From contig DAQK01000001.1 in assembly GCA_002502855.1 (NCBI GenBank), forward strand, positions 121,098 to 175,263: 54,166 nt of DNA, written 5' to 3'. The position numbers were made by a program, and so were the translations under genes. Shown piece after piece: positions 24,400 to 35,437 of the stretch. Positions within the stretch are counted from its first letter, which is position 1. Each line of letters opens with the position of its first letter. The stretch comes from Methanobacterium sp. UBA279. Its GTDB lineage: Archaea > Methanobacteriota > Methanobacteria > Methanobacteriales > Methanobacteriaceae. Under the pieces are notes generated by a model. That model ran no database searches and was not told the DNA's origin. It saw only the letters and a list, made by a program, of their open reading frames with translations.

Positions 24400-24750
24400 T
24401 TAATGGTGTTGAATCAGTGCTATTTTGACTCCATTGGGGTCTTCTAGGAAGGCAAGGGTCCCAACTGTTTATTGGCATGGGTTCCATGGTGACTTTAGCA
24501 CCTTTAGATCTGAGTTCTTCTAAGGTAGCGTTTATGTCTTCCACATCAAATCCAAAGGCGTGTAGGCCAGGTTCCTCTTCTGTATTTCTATGAGTTCTAT
24601 CATAGTTTCCCCTTCACCTTTCATCAACGTGATTGTGAGCCCGGGGAAGGGATTATGCTGGCTATCTACTTCGAACCCCATAATATCCCTGTAGAATTCA
24701 ACTGATTCATTCATGTCCTTAACAATCATAGTTGTGTATTTGATTTTCAT
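24400..24750 (-). pseudogene. VOC/glyoxalase-family protein with two frameshifts
   Basis: A vicinal-oxygen-chelate fold protein of about 115 aa, readable only across three frames. Part one is MKIKYTTMIVKDMNESVEFY...ETMIELIEI. A shift near 24590 gives TEEEPGLHAFGFDVEDINATLEELRSKG. A second near 24465 gives TVGTLAFLEDPNGVKIALIQ and the stop at 24400-24402. Metal-ligand positions are recognisable. Each break is a one-base indel. Either a recent pseudogene or residual sequencing errors; the neighbouring decayed membrane gene favours true decay. Confidence 0.8.
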
Positions 24751-24797
24751 TTAGGTATCACTCCGATAAAGGTTTATTCATATCTAAAGCTGTTTAT

Positions 24798-25485
24798 TCA
24801 TATAGCAAGACTAACATCAGTTCCCTGGGAAAGAGCCAGACGACGTCCGTTTAAGTAAACTGCAAATAAAACTATCGTAGTTGCCACCGTGGAAATCAAC
24901 ACTATCAGTAGAACATTCCAGCACCCTCCAATTATAGTAAATACGATATCTGACACGTGGAAGATAATGAAGACTCCGAAGACTTGTCATAATTCTCGAA
25001 GGGAGATGGGTTTCTGCATCACCCAATGCCAGAATACCAGGAGGAGTATGACCGGGAATATAATCCAGAACAGGAGCATGATCAATTCGGAAAATGCTTC
25101 CCTGTGCAAATAACGGCTCTAACCATAGTGCAAATTGACTTATAGGGTTGAATAGTAACAGTAATGCCAGGAGACCCGCTCCGAATGGATAGAGATAACC
25201 TACTTTCAGTTGTAATTTGATTTTTTAAATGCCCAGCGTCCCAGGTACACAGTAGCCACAGCGAAACCTACCATAAGCATCCAACCGGACCAGTTGTACA
25301 GTGGTTCATTGAACATGCTCACCATCCCGGGCTGAACAATCAACCACTGCCAGCGCCTGAAAAATCCCCAGCGACACTGGCAACCTGGCTCACGGTAAGT
25401 GGGTCCAGGCTTAAATCCTGTAACAATGCTAAAAAATCCTTACTAGGTAGACAATAATATCCTGGGCTACCCAGGTAGGGGACAT
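24798..25485 (-). pseudogene. Decayed multi-pass membrane protein
   Basis: Several frames on the minus strand join into a polytopic membrane protein. Start: MSPTWVAQDIIVYLVRIF (ATG at 25485), stop. Shifted: ALLQDLSLDPLTVSQVA, then WQWLIVQPGMVSMFNEPLYN and MLMVGFAVATVYLGRW. Shifted again: GYLYPFGAGLLALLLLFNP, then ELIMLLFWIIFPVILLLVFW, and finally FIIFHVSDIVFTIIGG to a stop at 24798-24800. At least four breaks. I do not recognise the family. This explains the apparent gap between the VOC remnant and the small SAP-like gene. Confidence 0.65.
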
Positions 25486-25635
25486 TAGCGAAAAGAAATC
25501 CAGATAGAAGGTTATGATTTTATCTCTATACTCTTTGAGTATATAAGAATATGTGCCCCCTTCTTGTTATAAGATGGTGTGGTTAAAAATTTTAACTAGA
25601 CCAGACAATATATAATAATCAGGAGGAATTTTACC

Positions 25636-25788
25636 ATGGATGTAGAAGAAATGGCCAAAAAAGCTACCCTTAAAGATCTAAAGGAAATAGCAAAAAAACA
25701 CGGTATCAAACTGGGAAGATGCCCCACAAAATTGACCATAGCTAAGAAGATACCCCGGGAAGAATTAGAAGCGCTGGTTGAAAAATAA
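25636..25788 (+). CDS. SAP-like mini-protein, 50 aa
   Basis: 50 aa, start ATG ten bases after a strong AGGAGG. The sequence MDVEEMAKKATLKDLKEIAK..GIKLG is a helix-extended loop-helix resembling SAP or Rho-N-terminal-like domains, with a charged second helix (PREELEALVEK). Such domains bind DNA or RNA. A TATA-like AATATATAATAA lies about 20-30 bases upstream of the start. Convergent with glyS; 32 bases separate the stops. Real because of the ribosome binding site, codon pattern and domain-like sequence; function inferred. Confidence 0.7.
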   Translation: MDVEEMAKKATLKDLKEIAKKHGIKLGRCPTKLTIAKKIPREELEALVEK

Positions 25789-25820
25789 AAAAAATAGTAT
25801 GGGGTTTTTGGTAATTTATT

Positions 25821-27584
<1,764 letters not shown>

Positions 27585-27685
27585 ATGATCATCTCGTTAA
27601 TTAAAGGGTTGTAAAATTGAAAGCTTTGAGGTTCTAATAAGTTCCTACAGCTTAAAGTTCTCAATTAGTTCACTATAATATAATA

Positions 27686-28300
27686 TTATTTTACTAACTT
27701 GATCTGTTTGAACCTGTTTTTAATCTCATAGTCCTGTTTTATCTTACTGGTGATGGGGCGTTTCTGGCCCATGTATTTACTGTCCCGGTCGGGATGGCCA
27801 TATGGCTTCTCTGAGGGGGATGTCATGGTTTCAAAGACTATCTGACACACTCTCTGTCCGGTGTAGAGGGCGACTGGCATTTTACCTATATTTGATATTT
27901 CCAGGGTTATCTTACCATGGAATCCCGGGTCTATGTAGCCGGCGGTTACATGCATGGTTATACCTAACCGGCCCATGGATGAGCGTCCCTCGACACGGGC
28001 CACCAGATCGCCAGGGAGTTTAACAGTTTCATAGGTTGTGGCCAGGGCGAATTCCCCGGGGTGGATTATGAATGGCTTTCCCTCTTCTATATAGAAGGAT
28101 TCCATGTAGGATTCCAGGTCACCAGGATCCATAGGATCTATAACTGGTTTACGCACAATTCTAAAACCTTTAAATTCATTACCAATCCGGAGATCAACTG
28201 ATGATGGCTGTATCTGCACATCCGGATCTTCCAATGGGTGTATGGTAATTCTACCATTCTCTAAATATTCTTTAATATCAGTATCACTTAAAATGGCCAT
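27686..28300 (-). CDS. dcd: dCTP deaminase
   Basis: 204 aa. Deaminates dCTP; archaeal forms such as the Methanocaldococcus enzyme also have dUTPase activity, giving dUMP. Signature EGRSSMGRLG with the neighbouring TAGYIDPGFHGKITLE, N-terminal PSSVDLRIG and C-terminal CQIVFE. Whether this one is bifunctional cannot be read off. Its start overlaps the DUF1512 gene's end by 13 bases, so translation is coupled. Confidence 0.95.
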   Translation of the reverse strand: MAILSDTDIKEYLENGRITIHPLEDPDVQIQPSSVDLRIGNEFKGFRIVRKPVIDPMDPGDLESYMESFYIEEGKPFIIHPGEFALATTYETVKLPGDLVARVEGRSSMGRLGITMHVTAGYIDPGFHGKITLEISNIGKMPVALYTGQRVCQIVFETMTSPSEKPYGHPDRDSKYMGQKRPITSKIKQDYEIKNRFKQIKLVK

Positions 28301-29445
28301 TTTCTTCCCTCACTTTCCTCTTGATCTTCTTTTTTAATATCAATGGATGATGGGTTCCAGATGGTGTTGGGAAGACCGCAACTATTTCCCACTCCAACCA
28401 GTAGAACCTGGGAACCCTCCTTGGATCTTAAAATTGAATTTTCCACCACCGGTATGGTCTTAACTGCGGCATCCCGTAGTTTACGGGTTAATGGACTGAC
28501 CGCCTCTTCAGGACTCATCTTGACGATAATCGCGTCCAACTGTAGGTCCTGCCCTACTAATTTTTCCTCAATCTCCCAGCGGTCCACACCGGGACCTCCG
28601 ATTACCAGACCGATGCCCTGGGCAATGGAACCAGTTTCCTCTCCTTCGAGTTTAACTGCCGCATCCACGGTTATAATTCTCTTTATATCTTCTGCTTCTA
28701 TAATTGAGTTTATGGTTTTACCCACTTTACCTACACGTGCTCCCGGGCCTTTAGCCCGGGCCATAATCACTTTTCTGCCCTGGTATTCCCTTTGAGTTAT
28801 CACCATTTCTCCCTGTTCTTGGAGCTCTCCCGGGTGGTCTGATTCCATCATCATCCCCACCACCAGGGGCCCTAAACTGTCACCAATGGGTTTACCTTGA
28901 GAGAAGGCTTTAACTCCTTCAAACTGGGCTTTAACAATTCGCATGATAAGTGGGAGGCTCATCTGCAGCATCAGAAGCAATTGTAGATTGCCTGTTTTCC
29001 TGGAAAGCTCTAAATTATGCCTGACCTGCTTGGCTACGTTGTTGATTCCCAGGGTAGCTTTCAGGGTCATGGTTATATTGGATTTCCAATCTTCATCAGC
29101 TTCTGGTGCCAGTTCCTCTGCCATGTATTTGAAGTTTTCCTCACTCATCTCCAGGATTTTATCCAGTTTACGGACAATCCCGTTTGGATCCAGGTCCACT
29201 GGGGGGATTACGAAGAATTCCATGAAATCCTTGACGGTATCTTCTGGATCTTTTGATGGGTTACCCTTATCCCTTGAGATTTTTATCAATATCTTCTGGC
29301 CCTTCACCACCATGCTTTCTAATTCTGATACGGACCGGGTAACACTGGATATGATTCTTTTCCGGATGATTATAGGGAGAAATAGTACGAACAGGATCAC
29401 TACCAGTATGCCTATTATCTCGAAGGTGCTTAAACCAAATACCAT
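28288..29445 (-). CDS. DUF1512 membrane-anchored protein
   Basis: 385 aa. One N-terminal transmembrane helix (about residues 8-28), then a coiled region and a large conserved domain with ARAKGPGARVGKVGKTINSI, a nucleotide-binding-like GLVIGGPGVDRWEIEEKL and VLLVGVGNSCGLPN near the end. DUF1512 is confined mainly to methanogens and other euryarchaea; no function is known to me. Same strand as dcd and the SPOUT methyltransferase (12-base gap), so one transcription unit trmJ-like - DUF1512 - dcd is likely. Confidence 0.85.
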   Translation of the reverse strand: MVFGLSTFEIIGILVVILFVLFLPIIIRKRIISSVTRSVSELESMVVKGQKILIKISRDKGNPSKDPEDTVKDFMEFFVIPPVDLDPNGIVRKLDKILEMSEENFKYMAEELAPEADEDWKSNITMTLKATLGINNVAKQVRHNLELSRKTGNLQLLLMLQMSLPLIMRIVKAQFEGVKAFSQGKPIGDSLGPLVVGMMMESDHPGELQEQGEMVITQREYQGRKVIMARAKGPGARVGKVGKTINSIIEAEDIKRIITVDAAVKLEGEETGSIAQGIGLVIGGPGVDRWEIEEKLVGQDLQLDAIIVKMSPEEAVSPLTRKLRDAAVKTIPVVENSILRSKEGSQVLLVGVGNSCGLPNTIWNPSSIDIKKEDQEESEGRKWPF

Positions 29446-29457
29446 TGTTTCTTCCTA

Positions 29458-30168
29458 TTATTCATTCTTATAGGCATCTACCCTCTGTTTAATCCTTCTC
29501 AGGGTACCCTTCAGGGTGTGGGCCTCTCTCGCAGAGATGAAAGACCTTCCCAGTACCCTGCGAAACACGGTGGAGGCATTTCTACATTTATGGGGTGGAT
29601 ATCCCAGTTTATCTATGATCTGGTCCATGGTGTAGATTAAACTTTCTTTTTCAATCTTTGAAGCCAGTTCTGAGTCCTCCACATGGAAGGTAAGGTCCTT
29701 TTTAAATAATTCATAGAATATTATGGCGGCGGCATGGGTTACGTTCATTATGGGATACGCTTCATGGGTAGGTATAGATACCACCACATCACATAGTTCA
29801 ATTTCCTTGTTGGTTAGGCCGTTTCCTTCCCTACCAAAAATTATGGCGATATTCCCGTTGAAATTCACAGATTCCCGGAGCTGCTCTGGTTTCACGGCGA
29901 TACGGGGAACGTTATGGCTACCCCCCGCTACCCCTGTGGTCCCTACCAGGAAATCTATTCCTTCAGAGTCTCTAAATTCCTCCAGTGAACTGTAGGTTTT
30001 CCTCTCTCGAATTATGTCCTTGGCGTGCATGGCCTGGAACCAGGTCTCATTTTCTATCGAGCAGGGGTTGATGAGGATTAGTTTGGTTAGTCCGAAGTTT
30101 TTCATGGTCCGGGCTAGAAATCCAATGTTGCCTGGAGTTTCTGGTTCTGCAAAAACAACGTAAATCAT
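29458..30168 (-). CDS. SPOUT RNA methyltransferase, TrmJ-like
   Basis: 236 aa. SpoU/TrmJ-type trefoil-knot methyltransferase: N-terminal FAEPETPGNIGFLARTMKNFG, motif 2 IFGREGNGLTNKE, motif 3 IPTHEAYPIMNVTHAAAI, then a helical C-terminal extension. Archaeal TrmJ 2'-O-methylates position 32 of tRNA; a related rRNA activity cannot be excluded. I start at the ATG 30168 because the conserved protein begins MIYVVFAEPE; an ATG at 30183 would add five residues with no better ribosome site. Likely heads an operon with DUF1512 and dcd. Confidence 0.85.
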   Translation of the reverse strand: MIYVVFAEPETPGNIGFLARTMKNFGLTKLILINPCSIENETWFQAMHAKDIIRERKTYSSLEEFRDSEGIDFLVGTTGVAGGSHNVPRIAVKPEQLRESVNFNGNIAIIFGREGNGLTNKEIELCDVVVSIPTHEAYPIMNVTHAAAIIFYELFKKDLTFHVEDSELASKIEKESLIYTMDQIIDKLGYPPHKCRNASTVFRRVLGRSFISAREAHTLKGTLRRIKQRVDAYKNE

Positions 30169-30221
30169 GGGAATCCACTTCATTCGACGGGAATCATAAT
30201 ATATTCACTTTATTTGAACAT

Positions 30222-31766
30222 TCAATCTTTTCCGTAGGCCATCTGAAGTAATCTTAAGATATTAAGCACTTCCACATCCGATCCTTCCTTTACCAGGGAA
30301 TCCCGTATATGGTACTCACAGAAGGGACAGATGGTGATCACCGCATCTGCATCGGTCTTCTTTATCATATCTACCTTTCTTTTACCCATTTTAGCGGCCA
30401 GTTCTGGCTTACCTGCGCGCACTCCACCACCGGAACCGCAGCACCGGTTGGGCTCTTCCATTTCAACGAATTCCAGTCCCTTGATCTTACCTAAGATTTC
30501 CCGGGGGGTTTCCCGGATGCCCTGTCCCCTGGCAAGGTGGCAGGGGTCGTGGTAGGTGACCCTCATATTCAGGGGTTCCATATCCTTGGTGTTCAGCTTA
30601 TCTGCCAGGAACTCGCTTATCTCCACCACATTGAGGTTCACACCATATTGGGGGTAGTCGTTTTTAAGGGTGGCTCCGCATCCAGCACAAACCGTTAAGA
30701 TGATGTCGTAATCCTTGAATACCTCTTCATTTTTCCTCACCAGTTCTTCTATGATATCGGTCTGTCCGGTCCGAATCAGGGGGGAGCCGCAGCATACTTG
30801 ATCTGTGGGTACCATTACATCTATCCCATGCTCCTTTAACACGTCAATGAGGGCCAGTCCCACATCAGGCAGCCGGTAGTCGATCATGCAACCGGTGAAG
30901 AAAGCGATTTTAGGTTTCTTTTCTTCAGGTTTTACATGTTCTGATCCTTTTCCATCCCCCTCCTTTTCATCGGCATGTCCATCCAGGAACTTGATCAAGC
31001 CATCACCCATCTCTCCCTCACCCAGGGGTTCCACTGATCGGCCGGTTTCCTTTGTGAGCTTTTTAACTGTTTTATGGGGTGGTAGGGGGCCGATGCCTTC
31101 CTGACAGGAGATCTCCCTCAGTTTTTCTATAGCACCGCCGAAGGTGTTTATCTCCTTGGGACAGACCTCCACGCACCGGCCACAGGATGTGCAGCAGTAT
31201 AATCCTTCATCAAACCCGGTCCGGGCACGGTCTCTACAGTCACGGGGGTCTAATGCGAATTTACTCAGGTAACGCATGAAGTATGGTCCGGCGAATTCCT
31301 TGGTCTCTGCTATCACGGGGCAGGAGGATAGGCAGGACAGGCATTCGATGCAGCTTCTAAGCTTCCTTGAATTCTCCAGTTCCTCGGGGTTAATCACCGC
31401 CGGGCACGTGTATACGTTACAGTCGTCGATAAACAGGTTTAATTCCTTAACCCGGCTGTCGATGGGGATCCGGTCAACTACCAGGTCCTTTATCACGTTG
31501 AAGTCCAGTGGTTCGATCAGGTCTCCGTTTTCTATCTCCGCTTTACAGGCGAGTACGGTTTCTCCATTTACCTTCACGGCGCAGGAACCGCACTGACCAG
31601 CCCGGCAGGAGTACCGGTAACTGATTTGGGCGTCATATTCCTCATTAATACTATTTAAGGCATCTAAAACCTTCATCTTCTCCTTTTTATCGATCTGGTA
31701 GGTTTCAAGATGGGGTTTTTCATCCTTTCCAGGGTCGTATCGTGATATTTTTACTTCAATCATCAT
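30222..31766 (-). CDS. tfrB: CoM/CoB-dependent fumarate reductase subunit B
   Basis: 514 aa. Plant-type [2Fe-2S] domain with C54, C59, C62 and C74 (CRAGQCGSC...C), two [4Fe-4S] motifs (CIECLSCLSSCP and CCTSCGRCVEVCP), then two HdrB-like CCG domains (FTGC, CCGSPL, DPCHLARG, CCGSGGG). This is the architecture of TfrB, which oxidises CoM-SH and CoB-SH while TfrA reduces fumarate, giving succinate for biosynthesis in a strict methanogen. tfrA is not adjacent; unlinked tfrA and tfrB are known in Methanothermobacter. A Lys/Glu-rich linker separates the halves around residues 245-285. Transcribed alone. Confidence 0.92.
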   Translation of the reverse strand: MMIEVKISRYDPGKDEKPHLETYQIDKKEKMKVLDALNSINEEYDAQISYRYSCRAGQCGSCAVKVNGETVLACKAEIENGDLIEPLDFNVIKDLVVDRIPIDSRVKELNLFIDDCNVYTCPAVINPEELENSRKLRSCIECLSCLSSCPVIAETKEFAGPYFMRYLSKFALDPRDCRDRARTGFDEGLYCCTSCGRCVEVCPKEINTFGGAIEKLREISCQEGIGPLPPHKTVKKLTKETGRSVEPLGEGEMGDGLIKFLDGHADEKEGDGKGSEHVKPEEKKPKIAFFTGCMIDYRLPDVGLALIDVLKEHGIDVMVPTDQVCCGSPLIRTGQTDIIEELVRKNEEVFKDYDIILTVCAGCGATLKNDYPQYGVNLNVVEISEFLADKLNTKDMEPLNMRVTYHDPCHLARGQGIRETPREILGKIKGLEFVEMEEPNRCCGSGGGVRAGKPELAAKMGKRKVDMIKKTDADAVITICPFCEYHIRDSLVKEGSDVEVLNILRLLQMAYGKD

Positions 31767-31958
31767 TTATCTTTCCATAAATAGGTTTTTGAATTTAAAG
31801 ATTTTTGAATTTAAGAGTACATCTAACTTTGATTACTATTATTAAAATAAAATCTAGAAATCAGATAATAATTCATTTGTAGTATCAAATATTTATCTAT
31901 TTATCCCGGGGTTTTTTTTTGTTTAAAAATTTAACTTTAAAAATACATATAAATTATC

Positions 31959-32726
31959 ATGACTTCCTTTGATTTTTCCCCTGAACTGAACCGGTATCTG
32001 GAAAAAATCCAGGCGGAAACTGGCCGGGAGATCATCTTCCAGGAAAACACCAATCTGGGAATAAAGGGCATAACCGCCGCTTATCAGTACCATCCCCAGA
32101 AACTCATCATCATTTTGAACCCGGAATACCACCGGGCTAAGGAGGATGTGGAAAGATCCATAGCCCATGAAGCCACCCATGGATATATACTATATAAAAT
32201 GGGCTTCTGCAGGTCAAAATACGGTGAGGGGGTTCCCAGTGACTATAAAAGGGACGTCCAGATCATATTTACCATCGTAGAGGATCTGGTGGTTAATAAA
32301 ATAATCGCAGACCATGGATTTGCTCCATTCGGCCATGAATACATCCCCACGTTAAGGGAGGAGATCAGGGTCGCCCAGGAGGGGGAAGAGGCAGGGGAAG
32401 CTTTTTACCATCAATTTACAGAGAACCTGCACAGGGAGGCCCTCCTGATGATATCCAGGTATATCATAGCTTGGGGCTTTTTAAGATACTACACCCTTAA
32501 AAAAGGGGATAAAGAGTTAATCAGGGAGTTTACACAGGTATTTGAGAAGTACTATCCGGATTACTACCAGTACGCAGCCCAGGTGGTTGAAATAATCCAA
32601 GAAAAGGACATCTTTAAAAGTGATGACGAATGTCGGGCTATACAGGAAATACTCAGGCTATTCAAGATGGATGCAAATGTGGAACTGGTGAAAACTAACC
32701 AATCCCAACGTATTCCTTCACTTTAA
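31959..32726 (+). CDS. HExxH metallopeptidase-like protein
   Basis: 255 aa soluble protein. HEATH at residues 70-74 in VERSIAHEATHGYILYKMG is a gluzincin-type zinc motif; IIFTIVEDLVVNKI ~35 residues later could give the third ligand. Resembles minimal metallopeptidases, family not named. No ribosome binding site precedes the ATG, while a TATA-like TTTAAAAATACATATAA sits 10-30 bases upstream, so the transcript is probably leaderless. Its end overlaps the convergent YgjP gene by 32 bases. Confidence 0.65.
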   Translation: MTSFDFSPELNRYLEKIQAETGREIIFQENTNLGIKGITAAYQYHPQKLIIILNPEYHRAKEDVERSIAHEATHGYILYKMGFCRSKYGEGVPSDYKRDVQIIFTIVEDLVVNKIIADHGFAPFGHEYIPTLREEIRVAQEGEEAGEAFYHQFTENLHREALLMISRYIIAWGFLRYYTLKKGDKELIREFTQVFEKYYPDYYQYAAQVVEIIQEKDIFKSDDECRAIQEILRLFKMDANVELVKTNQSQRIPSL

Positions 32727-33279
32727 GCCAGTAAATAAATAGTTCATCCTCTAATTCTTTATATTCCGGAAATTCACCTGATATTATATTCCAAAATTTT
32801 CTATTATGGCCCATCTCTATCAGGTGGCTTAATTCATGGAATACTATGTACTCTATTAGATTGGGTGGGAGATATTTCAGGTACTGATTGAAATTTACCT
32901 TCCCATTACTGCTGCAGCTACCCCAACGGGACTTCATCCTGCGGAACTTGATCTCATCTACCTTAACATCCAGCTTCCGGGAGTATTTCTCCACTGTCTG
33001 GTGGATTATCTTCTTAAATTCCCCATCAGTACGTTTTAGATCTAATTTCCTGTTTTTAGATTCCATCTGGGACTGTTTTATCTGGGATATTTTGTTATAA
33101 ATCCATTTTTCATGTTTCCTGATTAGTTCCTGGGCACCGTCATAACCTTCTGGGAGAATAACATATAGAACATCTGTTTTAATCTCTAAACGGGGATATT
33201 TAACCTTACGATGACTGACCACGTAGTCCACATGTAAATCTTCGATCTTAAGTCGGTTTTTGGGTTTCATCTTTCTCAA
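32695..33279 (-). CDS. YgjP-type metallopeptidase-like protein
   Basis: 194 aa, DUF45/YgjP family. Zinc motif HELSHLIEMGHNRKFW (HExxH plus a third histidine) and the upstream family signature MKSRWGSCSSNGKVNFN. Family members are metal-dependent hydrolases often linked to restriction or repair systems; here there is no such system. Complete length for the short archaeal form. Convergent with another HExxH protein, 32 bases overlapping. Confidence 0.9.
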   Translation of the reverse strand: MRKMKPKNRLKIEDLHVDYVVSHRKVKYPRLEIKTDVLYVILPEGYDGAQELIRKHEKWIYNKISQIKQSQMESKNRKLDLKRTDGEFKKIIHQTVEKYSRKLDVKVDEIKFRRMKSRWGSCSSNGKVNFNQYLKYLPPNLIEYIVFHELSHLIEMGHNRKFWNIISGEFPEYKELEDELFIYWLKVKEYVGIG

Positions 33280-33476
33280 AATTTATTTTACAAACGAAAT
33301 ACTCTAAATAATAGGATGGGTAATTTAGTATAAGATCAAGATATCTTATTAAAAACCGATCCCTAAATATTCTAATTGAAATATTAATATTGAAATCTGG
33401 GAAGTTTATATTCTAAGATAGTATTCAAATTAAAAGATTAGAAATTTTTTAATTCAGAGTTTCTAGGAGATACTAT

Positions 33477-35339
33477 ATGAACATCAAAGACATTTTAACC
33501 GCTCCAGAAGATGAGAAATTATTTTTACTGGGTAATGAAGCTGCAGTTCGAGGAGCACTGGAGTCAGGGGTAGCTCTCGCATCCACCTATCCCGGGACGC
33601 CTTCCTCTGAAATTGGAGATATCTTCTCCAAGATAGCCAAGGATGCCGGTATCTACTTTGAGTTTTCCACCAACGAGAAGGTGGCCTTAGAGTTAGCGGC
33701 AGCTGCCTCTGCTTCGGGACTTCGAACCTTCACCTTCATGAAGCATGTAGGGGTAAACGTGGCATCCGACTCCCTGATGAGCGTGGTCTACTCCGGAGTA
33801 AACGGGGGGATGATCATACTATCCGCGGATGATCCCTCTATTTTTTCATCCCAGAACGAACAGGACAACAGACATTACGCCCGCCTGGCTAACATCCCCC
33901 TGCTAGAGCCTTCCAACCCTCAGGAAGTCAAGGATTTAATTAAATTTGGATATGAGGTATCGGAGGAGTACCAAATACCGATTCTGATGCGTACTACTAC
34001 TAGAATATCCCATATGAGGGGAATTGTGGAAGTAAACTCACTGGATAAGGAAGAAAGAATGGGATTTTTCCATAAAGACCCGAAAAGGTTCGTCCCGGTT
34101 CCGGAGGTTGCCCTGGTGAATCACAGAAAACTGGTGGAAAAAATAGGTAAACTTCAGGAAAAAGTAGATAACTCTCCTTTAAACCGGGTATATGGTGATA
34201 AAACTGAATTAGGAGTGATCACATTAGGAAGCGCCTTCAATTATGTTATGGATGTGGTGGAAGAAGGTGATCTCCCGGTGAAAGTTCTTAAGTTAACATT
34301 TACTTATCCCTTCCCAGAAGAAACAGTACTGAAATTCATCCAGAGTGTTGATAAGGTACTGGTGGTGGAGGAAGTTGACCCGGTGATGGAGAAGGATGTA
34401 CTGGCTGTGCTGGGTAAAAATGGTATCATTAAGAAGGTTCATGGGAAATTGGACGGAACACTACCTTTGATCTATGAATTTAACCCGGAGATTGTACGTA
34501 ATGGTATAAATAAGGTTTTAGGGAATGATACAGGCGCTGAACTGGGTAAAAGTGAGGAAAAAGAAACCATTCCCCTTCCCAAGAGACCACCCACCTTATG
34601 CCCAGGATGTCCCCACCGTGCCATCTACTACGCCGTCAAAAAGAGTATCGGGGATTTAAATCTGAAAGACGTTATCTTCCCCACGGATATCGGGTGCTAC
34701 ACCCTGGGAATTGAGGCACCATACGAGGCTGGTGACTACCTCCTCTCCATGGGTTCTTCCATTGGAACGGGCTGCGGCTTTTCCAAGGCCACCAAACAGA
34801 AAGTGGTGAGCTTCATAGGGGATTCCACATTCTTCCACGCGGGAATACCTCCCCTGATAAATGCCGTTCACAACAAGGACAACTTCACAGTGGTGATACT
34901 GGACAACCGGACCACCGCCATGACTGGCGGCCAGCCACACCCTGGTCTGCCCCGGGATGGCATGGGAGATCCCGCCCCGGAGATATCCATCGAGGAAATT
35001 GTTAAAGCAGCGGGTGCGGGTTTCATAGAAACCATCAATCCATTGAATCTGAAAAAATCAGAAGAGGTTTTCAGACGGGCCCTCCAATATCCAGGCGTTT
35101 CAGTGGTGATATCTAAGTATCCATGTATGCTGATTAAAACCAGGGGTAAGAAGAAGAAATTCATAGTGGAAATCAAGGAGAACTGTGATAACTGCATGGT
35201 TTGTCTGGAAAATCTAAGCTGTCCTGCCATTTACCTGGCAGAGGATGGTTCCATAAATATAGACGCCCAGCTCTGTAATAATTGCAGCATGTGCATACAG
35301 GCCTGTCCAGAGAAGGCTATTGGTATCAAGAAAAAATAA
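33477..35339 (+). CDS. iorA: Indolepyruvate:ferredoxin oxidoreductase alpha subunit
   Basis: 620 aa. N-terminal pyrimidine-binding half (GNEAAVRGALESGVALASTYPGTPSSEIG), C-terminal TPP-binding half (GDSTFFHAGIPPLINA, then TTAMTGGQPHPGLP) and two [4Fe-4S] motifs at the end (CDNCMVCLENLSCP and CNNCSMCIQACP). Interconverts aryl pyruvates and aryl-acetyl-CoA with ferredoxin; in methanogens it works mainly in the synthesis direction. ATG start with TAGGAGA upstream. Followed by iorB after ~100 bases. Confidence 0.97.
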   Translation: MNIKDILTAPEDEKLFLLGNEAAVRGALESGVALASTYPGTPSSEIGDIFSKIAKDAGIYFEFSTNEKVALELAAAASASGLRTFTFMKHVGVNVASDSLMSVVYSGVNGGMIILSADDPSIFSSQNEQDNRHYARLANIPLLEPSNPQEVKDLIKFGYEVSEEYQIPILMRTTTRISHMRGIVEVNSLDKEERMGFFHKDPKRFVPVPEVALVNHRKLVEKIGKLQEKVDNSPLNRVYGDKTELGVITLGSAFNYVMDVVEEGDLPVKVLKLTFTYPFPEETVLKFIQSVDKVLVVEEVDPVMEKDVLAVLGKNGIIKKVHGKLDGTLPLIYEFNPEIVRNGINKVLGNDTGAELGKSEEKETIPLPKRPPTLCPGCPHRAIYYAVKKSIGDLNLKDVIFPTDIGCYTLGIEAPYEAGDYLLSMGSSIGTGCGFSKATKQKVVSFIGDSTFFHAGIPPLINAVHNKDNFTVVILDNRTTAMTGGQPHPGLPRDGMGDPAPEISIEEIVKAAGAGFIETINPLNLKKSEEVFRRALQYPGVSVVISKYPCMLIKTRGKKKKFIVEIKENCDNCMVCLENLSCPAIYLAEDGSINIDAQLCNNCSMCIQACPEKAIGIKKK

Positions 35340-35437
35340 TAAAAATATATATTAGTAATTACTATCATTCTTTATTGAAAAATCGCTAAACATCATTATG
35401 GAGAAAAATTTGCTAACATCATTAGGGGAGAAAATTC

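Noticed and set aside
24532..24750. A short intact 72 aa VOC protein
   Set aside because: The remainder of the fold is present in two other frames just downstream, so the short frame is a truncated part of a pseudogene.
32888..35230. Several antisense ORFs over ygjP and iorA
   Set aside because: Shadows of well-supported genes, without ribosome sites or family features.
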